From Perilla frutescens (lineage: Eukaryota > Streptophyta > Magnoliopsida > Lamiales > Lamiaceae), in assembly GCA_026008535.1 (NCBI GenBank), contig BRKX01000013.1:56679726-56743725 (forward strand): a DNA stretch of 64,000 nt. The letters run 5' to 3'. A program made the translations under genes and the position numbers. Below, piece after piece: positions 22,639 through 34,691 of the stretch. Numbering within the stretch: the first letter of the stretch is position 1; every line of letters starts with the position of its first letter. The notes beneath the pieces are model-generated. The model made no database searches, was not told the DNA's origin, and saw only the letters and a list, made by a program, of their open reading frames with translations.

Positions 22639-23199
22639 ATGCCTTCATCTTCCACTCTTATCATTTTTCTCATACCATCAATATTACTCATATTTTCAAC
22701 ACCTATTCTTGCTACCTCTTCATCTACCTTAATCAAGAAAGCTTGCTCCACTCCAGGAGGAATACAGGACTTTAAGTCGTGCATGCAAGTTCTTGAATCC
22801 CAACCGTTGGTAGTTTCAGCGATAAATTTCTTCGACCTGTCGGTTGGAATCATCAAATCGGGAATTTCAAACTCGACAAATACGCTTAAACACGTGAAGA
22901 GGTTACTTAAGAAAAGTGACATGGATCCCAACTTGAAGGTTGCTCTCCGAGAGTGCAAGTCGTCGTATGGTTTGGTTATAGGATCATTTCAAGGTGCCCT
23001 AACTGAAATTTTTGCTGGCTATGAAGAATACCTAATAGCATCGTATGAGCTTCTTATTGCTGCTACAGACAATATCCAAGAATGCCAAAACGCAGTGAGT
23101 TCAAAAGGAATCAAAGACAAAATTATTTTACGCGGGAATAAAGTTGTGCCTATATTTGGGTTGTCTGCAATGGAGGCTGTTGACTCCATTGTGCAGTGA
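22639..23199 (+). CDS. PMEI / invertase inhibitor-like secreted protein
   Basis: An intact 186-codon, intronless frame. Members of this family bind and block pectin methylesterases or acid invertases in the cell wall or vacuole. Residues 1-26 (MPSSSTLIIFLIPSILLIFS...) form a signal peptide. The mature part shows the family's four conserved cysteines, which form two disulfides: KKAC (about residue 35), KSCMQVLES (about 48), ALRECKSSYG (about 113) and IQECQNA (about 153). The spacing fits a four-helix bundle. The length is typical (about 170-200 aa). The start ATG sits in AACAATG after a clear TATA/leader, and related copies use the same position. Which enzyme it inhibits cannot be told from sequence. 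It is the only intact member among five copies seen here. Confidence 0.85.
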   Translation: MPSSSTLIIFLIPSILLIFSTPILATSSSTLIKKACSTPGGIQDFKSCMQVLESQPLVVSAINFFDLSVGIIKSGISNSTNTLKHVKRLLKKSDMDPNLKVALRECKSSYGLVIGSFQGALTEIFAGYEEYLIASYELLIAATDNIQECQNAVSSKGIKDKIILRGNKVVPIFGLSAMEAVDSIVQ

Positions 23200-25044
23200 A
23201 TTCTTCATTATTTTATATGTGTGTTTATTCACCATATTTATTAATATGGTGATGGAAATACTAGAAAAATACACTTGAGATTTTCTATTACACTTTTTAT
23301 GTTACATTTTCAAATTATTTTCTTTTTCTTCAATTATGTTTTTTCATGATTTAGTTTAATTTTAAATTTATTTTTTAGTATTTAATTTTAAATTTTCAAT
23401 TATTAATTCATTATTATGGTTGATTAATTCAAAATTAAATTTTATAAGTTTTTTAATTCATTTTTGTTGATAAATGTTCACTATGATTATTTATGTTGGA
23501 ATATTAATTTTTCTTTTATAATAAATATTATTAAAATCATAAATTTTATTATAAAACATGGAGTGAAACATATAGGAATGTAACAGAAAATTTGAACCCA
23601 GAAAATTATGCACAATAATTTATTTACAAATTAAGTTTTCTGTTGCTTATGCAGTTTTGTTTGTCGAGATTTCCAAGTATGATTATTGATACCATATAAT
23701 AGATAAAAGAAAATTTAGCTTTTTTGAGGAAATGCACATGCCAAATTTCAAAGAACGATTAGTTTTTAAAATAACATAATTGTTTAAATTGAAAAAAAAA
23801 AATAGATATGGTGCACAACAAATTAAATAATGACACCCTCGTATCTATAGCACAGTCTGTCAAAATTTGAATCTAACAAAAAATGTACTCCATCCCGGTT
23901 AAAAATATTTATGAAAATAAGATGCAAAAGTTAAACTTGCAATATATATGATTACTCTTATTTAAGATTTATAACTTTTAAAGGCTTAAGCAGTTAGTTT
24001 TTTTTTTTTTTTTTTACAAAATCTAACAAGGGTGTATTTGTATATATATCACTATGAAAAATAATACTACTTATAATAATGGATCGAAATTATATAATTG
24101 TGACACCTAAAAATAATAATAGCTAGGGACTATAATTGAGACACCCTTAATTGACTATACTAAAATACTTAATTACCATCATAAATCAACTATATCAAAA
24201 AATTATTTATGCAATCAAATCAAATTTAGTTATATAATCCAATATATTTCCAATCAAATAAATATATAAATTGTGGTGGAATATTGTGCAAAAATACATA
24301 ATCTAAATCATTAGAACTTAAAAACTTAACAAAAATACATTCAGATATTTAATTATTAATTACTAAATATTAATTAATAAAACAATACACACATACGTTT
24401 AATCCTCATAGTTTTAGATAAAAATTGATATTTCTAATCATAAATAATTTATCAAATTATTTTAAAAATAAAAATTAAGAACTATCACCAATTCTACATA
24501 CCCTATTTTAATTATATGAAAATATAAAATATACTTTGATCAATTTTGTACACTGATTTTTAACATTATGATAAAAGGACGAATTATAATAGTATATCAA
24601 AATAATTAAAACTACAACCATTTTAACATTTAATTTACGGTCCTAATAAACTTGAACCGACTAAATAAAAATAAAATATAGGAGCCCAAATACACAATGA
24701 TTATCTTGGAGAAAATTCAAGAATCGAGATCAAACTTCAAAGATCAATTCCAACAATATTATAATTTAAAATAAAAATATTGTTCATCTTCTATATGCAA
24801 CATTGCATTATTTATTTCTCTCCCAATCACGAAATCACATACCGCTCGATCAAAATGCTAATTTTGTAGTAATGATAAAGGTGAATTAATTAATTAATTT
24901 ATTACTTTGTCATATGCCTCAATGAATATTTCTATACAAATATAAACATTACTCCTACTGTGTAATTTAAGGATTCATCAAATCCGTTAGATTGTAACAT
25001 ATGAACGATTAGGATTATTTTTTTTATTAATGTATTTTTTATTT
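23200..25044. other. AT-rich intergenic sequence, no gene seen
   Basis: Only low-complexity A/T sequence and homopolymer runs, for example poly-T at about 24000-24016. No open frame with coding character. Confidence 0.5.
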
Positions 25045-25045
25045 G

Positions 25046-25412
25046 GAGAAATATTAATCCAAGACCTGAAAGATAGGTAATCTATCGATTCAGGACCCGA
25101 AAGATGAAAACTCTCAATCCAAAACTCGAAAGATGAAAATTCTCAATCCAGGACCTCAAAAATCACGAATTTTGATTTCTTTTTTTTTTTTTAATTATTT
25201 TTTTATTGATTTTCAATGAAAATTCATTCATTAATTATCCATTAAATCTAATAAAGAAAATTTTAAAATTAATTATAAAATAAAAAAATCATGATTTTTG
25301 AGGTCCTGGATTGATAATTTTCATCTTTCGGGTCCTGAATTGAGAATTTTCATCTTTTAGGTCCTGAATTGATAGATTACTCATTTTTCAGGTTCTGAAT
25401 TAACAATTCTCC
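25046..25412. mobile_element. Short element with long inverted arms made of repeated CAGGACC..GAAAGATG units
   Basis: The left arm (about 25046-25178) and right arm (about 25285-25412) are inverted complements over about 130 bp. Each arm holds four imperfect copies of a roughly 30-bp unit of the type TCAGGACCCGAAAGATGAAA. Flanks TTTTTATTT and TTTTTATAT suggest a 9-bp target duplication with decay. It is probably a Mutator-type MITE; the centre has no coding content. Confidence 0.6.
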
Positions 25413-25910
25413 TTTTTATATTTTTAGTTTGTGAAAAAGGACATTTTGGTATTTATTCATAATCCTAATAAATATCTAATCCCATGATTATCGAATTTTC
25501 TCATATTTGTAACTGTTTCACTTTATATTCTCACCGCCAAACATGTGTTTCTTTTCTTTAATCAACATTTTATATTTTAATTCCGTGGCACCAACTAAGC
25601 TTTTGCAACATTAATTCATTCTTCATTCAAAAAATCGACGCAAAACTTAGATCGAAAATCAAGGTTTGAGAATTTCTTTTTTCCTCCTTATTAATAGCAT
25701 TATAAATAGTAATATTAGCATTAATTTAATTTTAGTTTCTTCACAATATCACTAAAATAACATTATGAACTATCAATTAAAGCATATTATAACACTGAAA
25801 TAACATTACAAATTATGAATTAACACTAGAAATAATAGTATCAACTATCAATTAAAGCATCAATATAACACAAAATAACATTATCAACTATCAATTAAAG
25901 CATTACGAAA

Positions 25911-25913
<3 letters not shown>

Positions 25914-25956
<43 letters not shown>

Positions 25957-25957
25957 G
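25914..25957. repeat. (CA)n(TA)n microsatellite
   Basis: About 28 bp of CA repeat followed by TA repeat. Confidence 0.9.
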
Positions 25958-26007
25958 AAAGCGATATATGCGAACTACTTGTACATTTTTTGTGTGTGTT
26001 ATGATAT

Positions 26008-29000
26008 TGTAACACCCCGAAAATTATACATTTAGAATTTATCTAAGTACTTTATTTAAGTTATAAACATTGAAAATTTAGACAGTAAAATGAAATAATA
26101 TATCATGAGTATTACCTTGACATGAAGATCGTCTAAATTAAAAAAAATAAAAATTCATAGATCTCAAATGGGTTACTTCTTAAAAAAATAAATAATAAAA
26201 TAATAAAACTTAATCTATTACAAAGTGAAGCCCAATATTTATAGTTTGCTTCCCATTAATTACTATACCCATTTCGTCTATAACTTCAATTGCCCATCAA
26301 ATTAACTTAAGTACATTTTGTGTGTATTGTTTATATGAGACAATATAGATATGCATGTGTATGTTGGATCATTTATATTTTAAGGAAAAAAAAAACGAGA
26401 ATCGTTTCCTTCATCTCAGTCCCCACCGTTCATCGTCCATATAATAGCCAAAAATTACAAAAATTATACCATAATCTTCCTATAGTTCATTAGATTGCAC
26501 GTACACAAGATTCTGTTTAAATAAGAGTCCGAAAAGTTGTCCCTTTGGGGATGGCCTAGTGGTGGAGTGGTGATATCTTGAGGCCAAAGGTCTCAAGTTC
26601 GAATCCCACCAACACCACTGGGTGTGAGCCTGTCACATCTGGCTTGCCAAGTGTGGTTTACCTCCCCTGTGTGGTTTGCAGGCTATTACACAGGGGCGGG
26701 ATTTACCCAGTGCGCACCTTGGTAGCGGCTGCGGGTTACCTTCGACAACAAAAAAAAAAGAGTCCGAAAAGTTGAAAGCAAAAGCAAGAAATAGTCGAGA
26801 TCTGCTGTTTCGCCACCTTGTGCCGCAACTGACTTGCGGTGCGATTTCCGGCCGATCCAACCGTCTGATTTGCCTCAACTTTATATCGTTTCGAACCTAC
26901 TCTAATAGGCTATGCATACAAGGTCTCGGATTTCCGATCAGACAACGTTTGATTTATCGAAATCGCTTCCGAAGTTGATGCATAGCTGCTGTCAAATGTG
27001 AAAGTACGCAGCTGCAACTACTTCGACGACCCTTCTACGACCTTCCGGCGACCAAAATCCATCATTCCACACATGGTTAAAAACCTCTCTTTTAGAGCTA
27101 TTCATATATGTTCTTAGGTTGTGGTCTGGACATTGATGAGCCTACTGTTTTTACGCTGAAAATATATACAAAATCATTGTCGTACAATGATGATCACAGC
27201 TGCAACTTCGACAAACGTTTCTAACCTTGCCAAAAGTTTAAATCTATCATGCTATATACGGTTAGAAGGATATCCTTACAAGCTATAAATATATGTATAG
27301 TTGGTTTCAGATTTTAACTGGGACCTTAAATTATCATTTTTGTGTCTAAAGTTGTCGAAAAATATGTTTTAAGCTACTTTTATTTTCTTCTTAAATGTTT
27401 TTCCATCGACGAAATATGTTGGAGCTGTTGTGGAAATATTGTTGTGCAAAAAGTCTTGGAGATGAAGCCTCTAACTAAAGAGAGTAGGTGTTACATATAA
27501 ATTAGGTAAGGTTTTGCTCTAAATTGTATTCTTTCATAAGTTATTTCATTAAGTCTCAAATATATGCTTCAGAATAGTTTAATTCTCAAATCAAGAGTTC
27601 TGAAATTTTAGTTTATTTAGGTCACTTGGGTTAAGGAAAAATATTTAGAAAATGTAATTGAGTCCTAAAATTTTGAAGAATAATGTTTAATATTTATTTG
27701 TGGATAAATTTCTAAAAATTGTTAATTGTTTCCAAATGTTAAAAATAAAGATCTGGGCACTTAAATTAGTCTAAGTGGCCATCTATAGTTATGCTTAATT
27801 AAATTATTATTATTATTGTTGAATTAATTATCAAATAGTGATACCGAGACATATTTAAACTTTAATCCTACGAGGCTACGACTGTTCCGTTTGTTTGACC
27901 TCGTTATTTATCCAAATGGTTTCAAACTATAGGGAGATTGTTATTTCTATATATAGAAATTATACTAATGATCGAGATGAGGTCCTAAGATAGAGATTAT
28001 GTGTATAGGCCTGGAAGAAGTCGATGGATTCAAGTTATTCAATCAACATGCAAGGAGTACGAAATTTCTCTAGGAGTTAAGGTGGGTTATAACTAAACTC
28101 ATTTCAAATTATTTATGAAATTAATGTCGTTATTTATATGGTTTATTTATTTAAACTTTAAATCCTATAAATGTTTCATACATGTTTATATGTTTCTTAC
28201 AAATGTTATATGAAATGTTATTATTTATGTGAATTAGATATCAAAGTTATGAAGTTTATAAATGATTATATTATTTTTAATTTGTGAATCTATGTGTTAC
28301 GATGTAAATGTGAATTGTATTGTCACTTGCCTACAGTTCAATTGTGGTTTTACTCCACCCTATTGTGATGTGATCACCCTACAGTTTACGATTAGTATTT
28401 AAGGCCGAAATGGCTAAGATACGAACCGTACCTACAGTTGTGGTTAATTCCACCCTACAGTTGTGGTTAATATCATCCTACAGTTATGTGATCACATTCT
28501 ACGCAAGTCCATGTGGCATATGTCTCAAGCGCATGCAATTCACTTTGCTACGTGTTAAGCTACAATTTTATGTTAAATATGTGCGTTTCACTTGTTTTAC
28601 AAATGTTATACCCACTGAGTGTTTATTTTTGGCGCTCAAACCCAAATATTTTCAAATGATTTCAGGACAAGGAGTTTGAGGCTGGCTGAAGGACGATGAC
28701 AGTTGGAATTGGACTATTTATTGATCAAATTGGTCATTTGGTCAAATTTAAGTGAATTTAATGTGTTAAGATATTAAGTTCTTCAAATTTCTTCCGCTAC
28801 ATGTGGCATTTCAAAATGGTCGTGTTTGTGTGCGCTAAAGGGTTCACTAGCATATTGTTTATTTTTTTTTAAGTTCGATGAATGTTGAATTTAGACTGTT
28901 AAAACATATTGAATTTCAATGAGGTTTAATTTTCAATGTTTGAAGATTGATTTACTTTAAAAATGTATTTAATTGTGGCTTAATCAATATTTTTTTTAAG

Positions 29001-29257
29001 GTAAGTTAAAGTCTTAGATGATTGATTTGGAATTTTAGAAGTTTGAGTAGATTTATCAGGTTGAAATGTGTTTATGAGTATTTTGACTAAGCTAAAGTTT
29101 TGGTGAAGTTATTTTAAAGCTGAAATGCAGTTTGTTCCTTTTGAAAAGAAATATTATAATTTATTTATTTATTACATTTTATTTTATTTTATTAAGAAAA
29201 ATTAGTTAAAATTTATTGAGTGACGAACTGTTCTCATTTCGGGATCAGGGCGTCACA
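26008..29257. mobile_element. Long LTR (solo LTR) of about 3.25 kb
   Basis: Starts TGTAACACCCCGAAAATTA and ends TTTCGGGATCAGGGCGTCACA, the mirrored ends of the very long LTRs common in plant gypsy-type/LARD elements. A perfect 5-bp target duplication GATAT flanks it (26003-26007 and 29258-29262). There is no polyprotein, primer site or polypurine tract inside, so I call a solo LTR. Short CTACAGTTGTGGTTA repeats occur at 28330-28500, and a SINE is inserted at 26540. The LTR orientation was not settled. Confidence 0.75.
26540..26757 (+). mobile_element. tRNA-derived SINE
   Basis: The 5' part has Pol III promoter boxes: an A box (ATGGCCTAGTGGTGGAG, about 26551) and a B box (GTTCGAATCC, about 26597). 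It continues with a GC-rich body and ends in an A-run (26750-26759). A perfect 17-bp target duplication, AAGAGTCCGAAAAGTTG, flanks it at 26523-26539 and 26758-26774. All three features are diagnostic of plant tRNA-related SINEs. It lies inside the 26008-29257 LTR and so is younger. The 65- and 100-codon open frames across it are not genes. Confidence 0.93.
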
Positions 29258-29326
29258 GATATGGACTTTGCAAGCGTGTGCTTTGTTGGTGAACATCAAA
29301 TGTCACAATACTACATAATTAAATTG

Positions 29327-30216
29327 TGGGTAATTCTAAACACAACCCCTAAATTTCTATTTGTAGCCCCATATATAATTAAAATATAAATAATTATTAA
29401 ATTGACCATTTTATCCTTATAGCCCCTTCTATTTTAATTAAGGATGAGATTTTTTTTCACAGCCCCATCCTCTCGTTCTCCACTTATCCCCTTTGCACAA
29501 AATTTATCTTTTTTGCTAACGACTTAGAAGGTTTTTTTTTTGAGAATTTTCTTTTTCTTTTTTATTTATTTTGTATTGGTAGTTCATTGAACACGGATAT
29601 TCTTTTCTAATCGAAAATTTATCAACAAGAAAAAAAAACTACAAAAAATTCCCATTGCGTGTCTTTAATTGCAAACTCCTTTTTTTTTTACTTTTCAAAA
29701 TTGTTATAACAAAACTAACCAGAAAGGAAATTTATTAATGTTTCATATCGAGAAGAAGGCAAAATGAAGCTGAAATTTTTATTTAAACTACATGAGGTTG
29801 ATACTACATGAGGCGAATTAATGAAGCTGAAAATTGATGTTTTCAAAAAAAGTAACAAAAATTTGATCTTTTAGAAGAAATTAGATGTCCTGTTAAGGAG
29901 TCTAGAGATGATAAGGGGAAAAAATAAAAGCGAGATGAAATGAAGAAGGAATGGTGAATTTAAAAGCATATTAATCTACTCCATTCGAGTTCGTCAGTTT
30001 TAGATTCAATGGTCTATTTTGGAAGTTTAGATTGAGATCGCAGGCAAAAAATTTTGTAAGACAACAGTGTTATAGGGTAGAAAATAGGGATTTTATTTCA
30101 TTAGTTTTAATTAATGGGGCTATAAGGGCAAAATAGTATATTCAAATAATATTTATATTTTAATTATATATGGGGGCTACAAAGAAAAATTTAGGGACTG
30201 TGTTTAGAATTACCCA
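29327..30216. mobile_element. 890-bp TIR element with an observable empty site
   Basis: The ends TGGGTAATTCTAAACACA and their complement continue as about 115-bp inverted arms (GTAGCCCCATATATAATTAA...). The 7-bp sequence TAAATTG is duplicated at 29320-29326 and 30217-30223. The paralogous segment at 46833-46875 has the uninterrupted site CATAATTAAATTGTCTTTAT, which proves insertion and target duplication. The centre lacks a recognisable transposase. The TSD length (7, perhaps 8) suits a hAT-like or atypical MULE-like element; the superfamily is not settled. Confidence 0.85.
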
Positions 30217-31224
30217 TAAATTGTCTCTATAATGAGTTTTTACCATTTTCTATGATATTTTTACGGTGTGACAAAACTCTTATCTTAGTTTATTGGATAT
30301 TAGTGAAAATTTTAATTTTCTTTGACAATATATCAAAATATATGAGTGTGTATGAGCATACACACAATTCCTTTTATTTTTTAATTTGTGCTACAAGTAT
30401 ATGATATTATTTTCCTTAATCATTTATATGATTGAGCCGTAACAACCAACAATCATGCTACAAGAAGATCGAATACAAATAAAATAAAAAAAATTCAATA
30501 TAAAACCTCAATAATAACCACAAAAAAATAATCATTTTGTACATAAGTTATTCATCTTACATTCAATTCAAAGTTTTTTCTTTTTTCTGGACCCAATTAA
30601 GTGTCTTTACAACCGTTAAGCCATGCTCTTATATATATAATAAATCTATATATTTCATGTATGTACATTTGGTTACTCAACCTATCTTCTGTAGATCAAA
30701 GTCTTTTTTAATGTGAATTAATATTTAATCATTTCTTCTTTGTTCTTTTTTTTTCAAATATCAGCAAACATGTAGGAGGATGTGGGCGATTGGTACTTCG
30801 ATCGAAATTTAGGCAATCTAATAGACAATACAACTAATTTTCCACAAAATTATTATATATATAAGATCAAATTTGTATTTCTTCAATATATAATATCCAT
30901 AAATTAAATGGTATGGTGGTTAATTAGTTATTCGAAAAAAAAAATATATCTCTATCTAGAATAAGTGGAGCGTACGTACAATATTATATCAAAATAGGGG
31001 CGTAATGTACCCTTAGACGATGTTTATCGCCTTATATTGAGGCCATGCAAAGACTTAATTTTTAGACCATTTAGATTCAGGCTTTTGATCATATGAATAT
31101 CAATTAACTTCAGCAACATCTTTGTGATTTTGGGTGAATTTACATTCAACCATTAACAACTTTTGTGGTTTTGGGCTAATTATCATCAAATTAAAGCATA
31201 TCTTCATGCATTTGCCTCATTAAG

Positions 31225-31269
<45 letters not shown>

Positions 31270-31899
31270 TGTGGCAGTTTTCTTCGTTATACATTAGCCT
31301 CATTTATTAAGTTTGTTATTTATTTTTAAGAAGCACATCGTATTATTCATTAAGTTTGCTTGTATCATATTTCACTCATTACTATTTGCATAAATAAAAA
31401 TTCAATTAATTTCTCAACATGGTTTCCAAATCAAATACCATGATTCAGATTATAACTTTCCTCGTTTTTGTCGGTGGAGTAATAAAATTTCTCCTAAATC
31501 TTAAATAAAAACAAACAAGTTAAAATAATGAGTACTCCACTATAATTACATCTTCAAATTCCGTCTAAATCCTAAATAAAAATTACAAATCTAGAATTTG
31601 AAGGGGAGAGATTAGCTTTTTGTGTTTTAAATATTATTAATTTGTATCCTTTGCTTTATATAATTTCAAGTTTACTTGGCATTTTCAGTGTGAACGCGAT
31701 TCATACATGCACCTATTTTTGATCGATGACAAACTATATATGTTGGTTTTCCTATCTTCAAACATTTCTTGCTTCATTTTGAAGTAATTAAAAATACATA
31801 TGCTTAAGATAAGATTATTACATCAACCCAATTAACTAATTAAGGTAATTATCAATTATAGGTGACAAAGAGTAATTAAGGTAGAAAACCTAAAATTAG

Positions 31900-32440
31900 G
31901 TGATCAAGAAAATTAATTAGATAAAAGAATATTGAAGTACCATGCAATATCATTACAAACAATAAACACAACTTTAATTGCTTACACTATTTTGGATGAG
32001 ATGTGACTGGTCCTACAAATACAAATTTACCTGATCAAGAAATGTAATCATATAAAATAATATCAAAGTACGATGCAATATCATTACAAGCAATAAACAT
32101 ACAAATTTAATTTCTTGCACTATTTTGCATAAGATGTGACTAGTCCTAAAAGTGCAAATTTAGGCGATCAATAAAATTAATCATATAAAATAATTTTGAA
32201 ATACGATGCAATATCATTACAACTTACAAGTGATAAGCATACAATTTTAATTTCTTACACTATTTTGGATTGAGATGTGATTGGTCCTAAAAGTGCAAAT
32301 TTAGGTGATCAAGAAAATTAATCAGATAAAACAATATTAAAGTACGATGCAATATCATTACAAGCAATAAACATACAATTTTAATTTCTTACACTATTTT
32401 GGATTGAGATGTGATCGGTCTTAAAAGTGCAAATAGTACA
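31900..32440. repeat. Tandem AT-rich repeats, about four units
   Basis: Units contain ATGCAATATCATTACAA, then TTTCTTGCACTATTTTG, then GATGTGACTGGTCCTAAAAG. Four imperfect copies occur here and again at about 48480-49010. The partial copy at about 39058-39175 retains only one, consistent with deletion between repeats. Confidence 0.8.
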
Positions 32441-32709
32441 ATAAATACACAACTTCAATTTCCTATTCTATTTTGGATTGAGTTTTGTAGTTTGGTACAG
32501 TACATTTGCGCCAACTAATTGCATGCAGGAAATTGAGTGAATTTACTATCTCAAATAGTCTACAGAAACATATTTTGAACCGCTCGATCGTCTTCATACA
32601 ATTTGCATGAGTCCATTTTCTTTTTTTATATATATCATGCTAGCTACCCACATTATTTGTATCTTTATGTTAAAATATCTTACAAGAGAATACTTTAACA
32701 ATAACAACA

Positions 32710-32866
32710 ATGTCTTCATTTTCCACTCTTCTCATTTTTCTTAAACCATCAATTATACTCATATTTTCAACAGCCAGTGTTGTTACCCCTTCATCTATCT
32801 TAATCATACAACATATCACCGAGGCTTTTTTCTCATGTTGCAGTGTCTACTCTGTGGATTCTACAT
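32710..32866 (+). pseudogene. PMEI-like N-terminal fragment (copy in segment 1)
   Basis: The leader is the same as for the intact PMEI-like gene. ATG at 32710 opens a signal peptide (MSSFSTLLIFLKPSIILIFS) that is then shifted out of frame. A neighbouring frame keeps NFESMPLVV-type residues related to LESQPLVV of the intact protein. It ends after about 50 codons, and most of the inhibitor domain is missing. It is non-functional as an inhibitor. Confidence 0.7.
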
Positions 32867-32929
32867 AGATAACTTTGAGAGCATGCCACTAGTAGTAAAG
32901 TTAAGTTAATACAAATAAATTTTGGAGTT

Positions 32930-33460
32930 GCGATCTTCAACAATCTGAGGAGAAGTGGGTACTTGTGCGTATCAAAAGGATGGAAAGAGTTCACATCTCT
33001 AGGATCTCTATAACCATTGGAAGTACTTGTCTTTTACTAAGTTCAGAAAACTACGTATGTGGTGTCAATTTACTCAGTTAATATGGTTCAGAGAATAAAT
33101 CATCCCACTCACCGGTGTAATCAATGTCTCTATACCAACACGTCGTCCTTCTACATGTACATGCACGATTAATATATGGGACGTACATTGTGAGTGTAAA
33201 GTTTTTAATGAATGAATCTAGGTGTTGGTTTGGCATTCATTTGATATCACTATCCATTTTGTAAAAATTTTGATATGTTAGATGCTACCATCCTTATTTG
33301 TGGAGAAGTGCGAAGTTATTAGGGGATTCGACTCGATATGGCTAGAAAATTAGTTGGGGCAAAGATTGGAGGTATTGATTCTACATCAATATGGAGGCCA
33401 CTATATGTCAGAGGGGTGGACTAATTTCAGAGAGGATAACGACATCAAATGGTAAGACAT
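32930..33460 (+). pseudogene. Possible B3-domain transcription factor remnants
   Basis: Two broken stretches read NNLRRSGYLCVSKGWKEFTS (about 32940-33000) and YMSEGWTNFREDNDIKW followed by a GT (about 33400-33452). The GW.xF....D.K pattern resembles the end of plant B3 (REM-type) DNA-binding domains. Stops and frameshifts separate them. The same fragments recur at about 49500-50020 and are deleted from 38068-40265. The family assignment is tentative. Confidence 0.35.
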
Positions 33461-34239
33461 TTTGACATTCCAACACATAGGCAATTATATTATATGTGTA
33501 TCCATATTTGGTCCGAAATGGTGGTTGAAGCAGCATACAAGCCTAGTTAATGGTAAGTATATACAAACTAAGCTTTTTTTAAGATAGCAAACTAACTAAT
33601 TTTTATTTTAATCCTTATTTAAAGTAACAAACTAACTTTTTTTTATTTTATTTTATCTTTTTTAGAGAAGCAAACTATAACAATACATGTTAGTGTGCCT
33701 ACTATAGTCATGAGCATATGTTATCAATCATCATCATTAGTGATGTCTTTCATATATATCCCAAACAATCATTGAGTCACACATAAAAAAAGTCGGTAGA
33801 ATTCTTAAGTTATAGACATATGAATGATAATCAACATCCTCTACAAAAGTAAATTACTTATACTTTGCAAATTAATATAAATTTCTACAATAAAACACCA
33901 ACATGAGAAAAAAAGAGAAGAACTTATGCTAATGTAGTAACCGGATATAATTGAAAATTCCACATACATTAACTAGTAGTTACCAGTAGTGTTACTATGA
34001 TAGTTATAATACAAAATAAAACAAGTTCAAATTCTTGCAAGATTTTCGACACAAATTAATAAATAATCCTAAAAGGCATGTAAAACAAGATGCATCTTCA
34101 GTAGATAATGCATGCATCTGCAAAACGGTTGAATAGATGCTTATTCACCGAACAATGTGTCCTTGTGTGTATTGGCTGAATGGTGATTGAGGTATCAATG
34201 CAGTTGAATAAAAATGATATGGGATGTGCATTGAAAGCT

Positions 34240-34446
34240 TGATAAAACCTCTGTGACACCAATGTTCTCCCTATGAATTTTTAGCTATATAATATCTTAC
34301 ACCACCTGACTCACCAAATCCTACTAGAACAAAAGCACGACATTCGAAAACCTCTATGACACCAATGTTCTCCCCATGAATTATTAGCTATATAATAACT
34401 TACACCACCTGACTCACCAAATCCTACTAGGGTTAAAGCATGATAT
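34240..34446. repeat. Tandem duplication of about 97 bp
   Basis: AACCTCTGTGACACCAATGT...CACCTGACTCACCAAATCC occurs twice in tandem here. The same doublet is found at about 39830-40030 and 50750-50950, so the duplication predates the segmental copies. Confidence 0.8.
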
Positions 34447-34691
34447 AGGTAGTTCATCATTTCTTAACTCTGTTGCGCGCCATTGACACCATTCATTTTT
34501 TGTCAGTCCACAATAAACTCTTCTTTATAAAATTAAGAAATCAATAACAAATTAAAAATATATATTATTAATTATACGAAAATATAAAATGGAATACTCT
34601 CGCTATTCCAATACGTAAAACTTGGTGGATAGGATATGGAAGCAACTACAGTATGGCTACATAAATAATGTGGAATAAATTAACTATAAAC

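Noticed and set aside
26540..26620. tRNA gene
   Set aside because: A and B boxes are present, but the sequence continues into a SINE body with an A-tail and a 17-bp TSD, and no clean cloverleaf or acceptor stem is visible.
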